Below, in pieces: positions 58,947 through 64,000 of a DNA stretch of 64,000 nt. Within the stretch, counting starts at the first letter, position 1, and each line of letters opens with the position of its first letter. The translations under genes were made by a program, and so were the position numbers. The stretch is from Aurifilum marmelostoma (taxonomy: Eukaryota; Ascomycota; Sordariomycetes; Diaporthales; Cryphonectriaceae): positions 372,001-436,000 of the forward strand of contig JAMXSV010000001.1 of the NCBI GenBank assembly GCA_027559495.1, given 5' to 3'. A model generated the notes under the pieces. It was not told the DNA's origin and made no database searches. It worked only from the letters and a program-made list of their open reading frames with translations.

Positions 58947-61900
58947 CGCGAGGAAGACAGTACTTTTGATTAGAAGCTGGCGACTGGTTAGTGGGGCGGG
59001 CGCAGCAAGGGAGGGCTCAGGAGTGGCCCGTGGCGAGATGGTCAGTGGGTTCTGGTATTGACGAGCGTATTGAATGTCTCAGGCGGGAGCGGCAGATATC
59101 GGCTCTGGACTCTGCGAGGTGATCAAATTGTGAGCGTACGAGACTGGGCGCGAGCATCAGGCGTCAGTAGAGAGCAGGCGAACGACGAGTGGTAGTGAGG
59201 GCTGTTGGATTCTGGGGTATCGTGTGTTGGAAGAAGGAGGAGGAGGAGGAAGCAGGGAGGCCGAGAGATTCGGTCGATAAGTGAGAGATGGATTGGAAAC
59301 GGACGAGAAATGGGTACATGGGCGACGTGGGATGGGGGGTACCGCAGGTACTTGAGTGGGCTGTGGCAGCGGGTGGGCCCCTGTCACGGTTCAAGGATTA
59401 GGTTGGCACATACCCTAGGAGATGGGGCCAGTGGGAGAGGGAAAGGGAATTTCTTGGGGGTATGTGTGCCCAGGTTGGACCATGGAAGGGGGGGGGGTAA
59501 GAAGAAGAGAGAGGGTGGGAAAACCTGGACGGTAGAGCGACCAGGAAGAGAAGGAGGATAGGATGGGTTTGGCGCAGTCCTGTTGGTCCAGACTGGGGGC
59601 CGGGGGATAGCGACAGAGTTGAGTGCGTGCATACAGCAGGAAGCCAGAGACGGAGGATAGAAGAGGCATGGGAAAATATGGAGATCTGGAGGAGACCCGG
59701 GGAATAAGTGAGGCACGAAACGACAGGGGGAAAGACAGATGGATTAACAGACCAGAAGGGCAACCTTACACAGTGGAGCATGGAGGGAGGAGATTGAGCA
59801 ATCGGGATAGGGCAACAGGGCAGATCACTCTGGTGGGCGGATTGGGGGAGGGGACGAAGAGAGGAGAGGAGGAAGAGGAGATGACTGATTGGGAGAGTGG
59901 TGAGAGGTTCCAACTGTGTAGGTGATCTGGACGAACATGGGCGCGGCAGCGTCACTTACATTGAGAGACCCACTGCCAGCATTCCAAAGCTGCGATCAAA
60001 AGAAGAGCTACCAGATGTGCCAGAAGAAACGGTTTTTCTTTGATTTGGAGTTGAATGATGAGAATGGCAGAGCATTCAAGATGAAGATCCAAAAACCTGA
60101 GCGATTGACTGTCGAGATTGGTTAGACAGCAAGGCCGAGAACCAGAATTCTGTAGTACCTAGGCACTCAATGGAGGTGGGTGTAGCCAGGCGCCAGGGTC
60201 AAAAGAATGACCGACCACTCAAAGAGGAAGAGAAGAAAAAGAGGGGCGTGGGACGAAAGAGAGAGAGAGAAAGAGAGAGAGGGCAAAGCTGGAACCTGAG
60301 CTGGGATCGCCAAGTTCGGTTGGTGCAGGTTCGAGTTGCAGCTGCCACCGAAAGCACGACTTGCATATGTGAGCCAGGTGGAATGCAGTGCTGGCAGCCA
60401 CTGATTGGTGAGCCAGTGGTCCACCCTGTGACACGCCAGCAGGGATCGCCCGCCCGTCTCTTACCACCCACATACTACTTGTACATGCATACGATGTACA
60501 TGAGGAAGGAACGTATCGAGGTATCTGTGTACTTGTACGTACATGCATGGCCAAGTCCACGTTTGGAGATGCATCGACTGACAGGTTTGACGGTACTTGT
60601 TCTTACTGACAGGTGAGATGCGGTTCCACAGACTGATTGCTGCGCATGGCATCTCCATCGCGGGAGACAGAATGTGTGTCTGATCAACAACTTGGCGCTA
60701 CCAGACAAGACCAAGACCGATAAGCCCGTCCTCGTACGTTGAGAGAGAGGCGGCAGACAGAGTGCGACTATTTTTTGGGGCATGTCTCGTCCTGGACGGC
60801 TCGACTGTCAGACAATGAACCTGCCAGGCCTGCCTTCACTGCCAGACAGCCTACAGCCCACCAAAGTCATGGCCGCCGAAAGAAGAACAAACGGAAAAGA
60901 CACGGCAGCGACGGAGCAAAGGCCATGGCGGATGGCGGCCTCTCTCCCGCGTTACATTCTTGCACGAGAGAAGGCGCTTAGGCCCAGGTGAGATAGGGCC
61001 GCCAGAAGGAGACAAGGTCAGCCTGAGGTAAGGAGCGTATCATCCAAATCTTGTCTGCCCTGCCCTTGCCCTGCCCAGCAGCCCCATGCCATCCTGTCCC
61101 CGCATCCTTCTCTTTCTCTTCCTCTTCCGCTCTTTATCTTCTTACTTTTTTTCCCCCTCTCCCTCCTTTCGAGAAGAACCTTGGAGACCCTGGCTAAAGT
61201 GCGTGCATGTTCCCATGATCATCATTATCAATAACTCATCAGCCACAAACCTTGGTGGATCCTCTCACCATGTAACCTTTCAATCTGAGCATCTTCGGAA
61301 GCGGCGACGCCTTCAAACCTCTCCTCCCCTAACCCACCAACCCACAAGGCTGTCCATTCCTTACCCAGGTCCCAAGTAACGGGTTGCACACACATATTCT
61401 TCTGATTTGGTAGTCGAGCAAGCTGAGTCTCATCCATCTTCGATATCACCCGGCTGCTGGCTATGCCATGAAACAGCCCCCAACTTCCCAACCTCATGAT
61501 TACTTGATGCTATACGACTTCATCTGAAATATCTTTTCCCTTTCTCTCGTCTTCGTCTTCTCAAGAGACAAAGAGAATTCCCGTCCTCCACCTCCATCAG
61601 GAAAATGACCTTGATGATGACCGTGTTCGAGATCAGGCCGGCTCGAGAGTGACCCCGCTCCCCTAGGAGTGCAGGGGCTACCCTTCTAGCCAATTTCAGG
61701 GGGAGGGGATCGAGATCTTTCAAGGTTTTGCTCGCTATATCATCTAGCACACACGCTTGACACGCAATATCTTGCAGGTCACTACCGACTGAAGTGTCCA
61801 GGTGGCCCTGGTACTTGGCAGGAACACATATATGTACGCAGCAATAGCAGCAGAGGGGCGCTAGTCAGCTTTTCCCTGGCCTCATCAAACTGAGCAGCAA

Positions 61901-64000
61901 TGGTTGGTAATCACCAGCATTCGTCCTACACGGTTCGTCACGTCTCGACACAAGTGGCTGTTGCATTGCGGGCTTCTCTAGTGCCGGATTTCAGAGCCCT
62001 ATGGGTCTCTGGGGATTCTGACTTTTTCTTTCTTCTATTTCTTCATGGAGGAGACCTTGCTCGGTACCCGCCGAATCGACGGTCCACAAGGGGGGGCCCG
62101 CTGGCTCTGCTACCATTTGTTGTCAGTGCAGATTTTGCGTCATCTCGCAAGGTAGGACGCCCGGCACTCCTCGGTAAATTCGGCTCTAGGACAAAGGACA
62201 AAAGAAAGGAACAAGAAAAAATTCCACCTTCTTCAGTGTCTGGCCCACTCATAGAATGAACAAGGGCCAGGCCGCTATGCGAGTTGAGAGGGATCCACAG
62301 GCTGACCATTATCATCCGAGAGTCGTTGTCTGCTTTCTCAAATTTTCCTTCCCTCTCCCCCACCTGCATGTTCCAACTCATGCCGGTTCTAGGATCATCA
62401 GAAAGAGAAAGGAAATGACCCGGTCTTGATCGTTAGCATCGGGTATGTCGTGGCGTATTCATCGCGATAAAGCCGTCAAGTTGCATTGGCGCGCCACAGT
62501 GGCATAGCAGCTGGATAGATGGCACCAAAGTGCTCTTCAACCCCTCCTTTACAGATAGGATGGTGTCGGTCCGTCGAAGCTTAGACAGTCGGGTGGAAGG
62601 TGTGTGTCCATGTATGAGCTGAGATTGGTTCGTATCGCAAGCCGCTCAAACTTTACAAGATTGTGTGACACCCTTGATGAAGACAAGCACGAACCCTGGG
62701 GCTAAATCACTGGTGACTTTGCTAAACCTCGGATGAACATGAGGGCCGGATGATGGTGTTGAGGTTTCGGTCACTAGAGTATCCCTTCTGAGAATGCCGA
62801 ACGAGGGCTATCCTGTGCTGTGGTCGTAGAGGTGAGGGCCATGAGGCGAGACTGTATATCGATATTCGAGCCGTAGTGCCGCCTACCAGTCATTGCCATT
62901 GCCGATAGTCACGATGGAGCAAATTCGACGTGGATATTTCCAAAATAGAAAGGAAAACGAGAGGGAAAAAAGGGTAGACAAGAGTAGCACATACTGACAG
63001 AGGTCCTGGGGACATTTATATACATCACATCTTCCCAGCCACCCAAAAGTTGAGGCAAGAATCCCAATGTTATTCCAATGTTTACCAATCCTCCCCACAC
63101 AAAACGCGACCCCACGGCCACTCTTCTTCGTGCCCTACCAGTCCACCAACATTCCGCTTCGGCCAACAACTCATCTATAGGGTCTATAACAGCCTTCTAT
63201 CCATCCCTCCATTTTAGGATCGCCGCGAAAGTCACACTGCCAGCCGCACAATGAAAACATATCTGCGCCCACACACGACATGAGGTCCTGACGCGCGCGA
63301 CGCGTTGTTGCTTTTCCCGACGCGTCCCTTGGCGCTGACGCCATTGGTAGAGAAGGGCTATCATCCCTGCTCGGTAGTTTTCCCCTCCAACCCTAACCCT
63401 ATAGGCACCATCATCTGAAATCCACGCCTGCAGCCGGCGTTCCTTACATCTTTGACTGTCTCCAGAAGCAAATGGATGACGAGGGAGAGGAAAACCGTCT
63501 AACACACACACTCTCACAGCACAAATAATGATACCGTTGGACATGCCATGCTCGTGGTAGCCCTGCATCTTGTGCAACTAATGCAAGGAAAATCCCATCG
63601 GATAGGATCTCCCAGCCAGACCCCCTTACTTGCACCAGGCTGATCTAATCCTCCTGGCAACATTTTGCTCCGACTGACTGCAGCCAGCAGCAGACAGACC
63701 GTCTTCTCTACTATACTAGTACTCAGAATTATGGATCTATATATGCATGTAACCAAGCAAGCAGAACTTCCCAGGAGCTCCATGCTGTGTTCAGGGCGGA
63801 CGGGCACTGATCCGGGCCTCATCACCAAACTCTGGCGGAAACATTTTTCGTTAGGACCTTCCCGCTCCTTCTGTGGGTCCAACCTGTGCTGTGTATTTAT
63901 AGTCAATGGGCTGTTTATCCTGCCCGTGCACTATACCTACACCAGTGAGAGCGAGCGGGGCTAGGAGCGCAAAGTCCTGACTGGCCCTGGCCGGGCCTCA
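58947..64000. other. About 5 kb without recognisable gene
   Basis: The first part is probably the forkhead promoter and leader, purine-rich on the plus strand (59200-59920). Frames such as 59398-59955 on the minus strand are Pro/Leu/Ser-rich and non-coding in appearance. Two CCCTAA units sit at 63389-63400. GA-repeats occur near 60260-60285. Nothing resembling a transposon or RNA gene was seen. Confidence 0.5.

Noticed and set aside
59398..59955. 185-codon minus-strand frame
   Set aside because: Pro/Leu/Ser-rich product of purine-rich DNA, no similarity recognised.
63389..63402. Two CCCTAA units suggesting an interstitial telomere repeat
   Set aside because: Only two units in unique sequence; expected by chance.

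Overview
The window reads as nuclear DNA of a filamentous ascomycete, most likely a Sordariomycete (inferred from gene set and style; genus not determined). It holds fifteen protein genes with short GT-AG introns, several with CTAAC or TACTAAC branch sites. Coding sequence is GC-rich, and the long intergenic stretches are full of mononucleotide, purine/pyrimidine and CAG/GT tracts. An ATG101 gene (absent from budding yeast) and a sphingolipid C9-methyltransferase fit Pezizomycotina. I saw no tRNA, rRNA, CRISPR array or intact transposon.

Layout: a 5'-truncated RCO1-like double-PHD gene (+, 90-2014); VPS18 (-, 3680-6839); the PAK kinase CLA4 (-, 7989-10965); an unnamed fungal family gene with a WPTLVIE motif (+, 13305-14385); an NDP-glucose 4,6-dehydratase (-, 14781-16342); a 6.2 kb gene-free stretch; a TPT/SLC35-type sugar transporter (+, 22520-24067); the divergent pair RPF1 (-, 25603-27019) and GRS1 (+, 27513-29746); an RRM-PUF protein (-, 31000-34713); a 5.9 kb gene-free stretch; a type II membrane glycosyltransferase-like gene (+, 40613-41931); HTD2 (-, 42472-43662); sphingolipid C9-methyltransferase (+, 44659-46529); PAN1 (+, 47676-52357); ATG101 (+, 53688-54860); a forkhead factor (-, 56253-58946); and about 5 kb with no recognisable gene.

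Most genes are housekeeping: chromatin (Rpd3S), vacuolar tethering (HOPS/CORVET), polarity signalling, ribosome biogenesis and translation, mitochondrial fatty acid synthesis, sphingolipid modification, endocytosis and autophagy. They form no operon or obvious biosynthetic cluster. A loose theme is sugar-nucleotide metabolism: dehydratase, transporter and RgpF-like glycosyltransferase lie within 26 kb, separated by unrelated genes.

The most consistent oddity is six single-base frame breaks in five conserved genes, each in or next to a short C/G run. Some of these genes are essential elsewhere, so I read the breaks as consensus errors rather than pseudogenes. They conceal a PHD C-terminus, the dehydratase C-terminus with a PKKRKV motif, the catalytic core of GRS1, the joins of the PUF protein, and the WH2 tail of PAN1. 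Best candidates for new biology: a tandem array of SUMO-interacting-like motifs in the RCO1-like protein, the uncharacterised WPTLVIE family, the PKKRKV tail on a sugar-nucleotide enzyme, and a 175-codon in-frame open stretch after the PAN1 stop.
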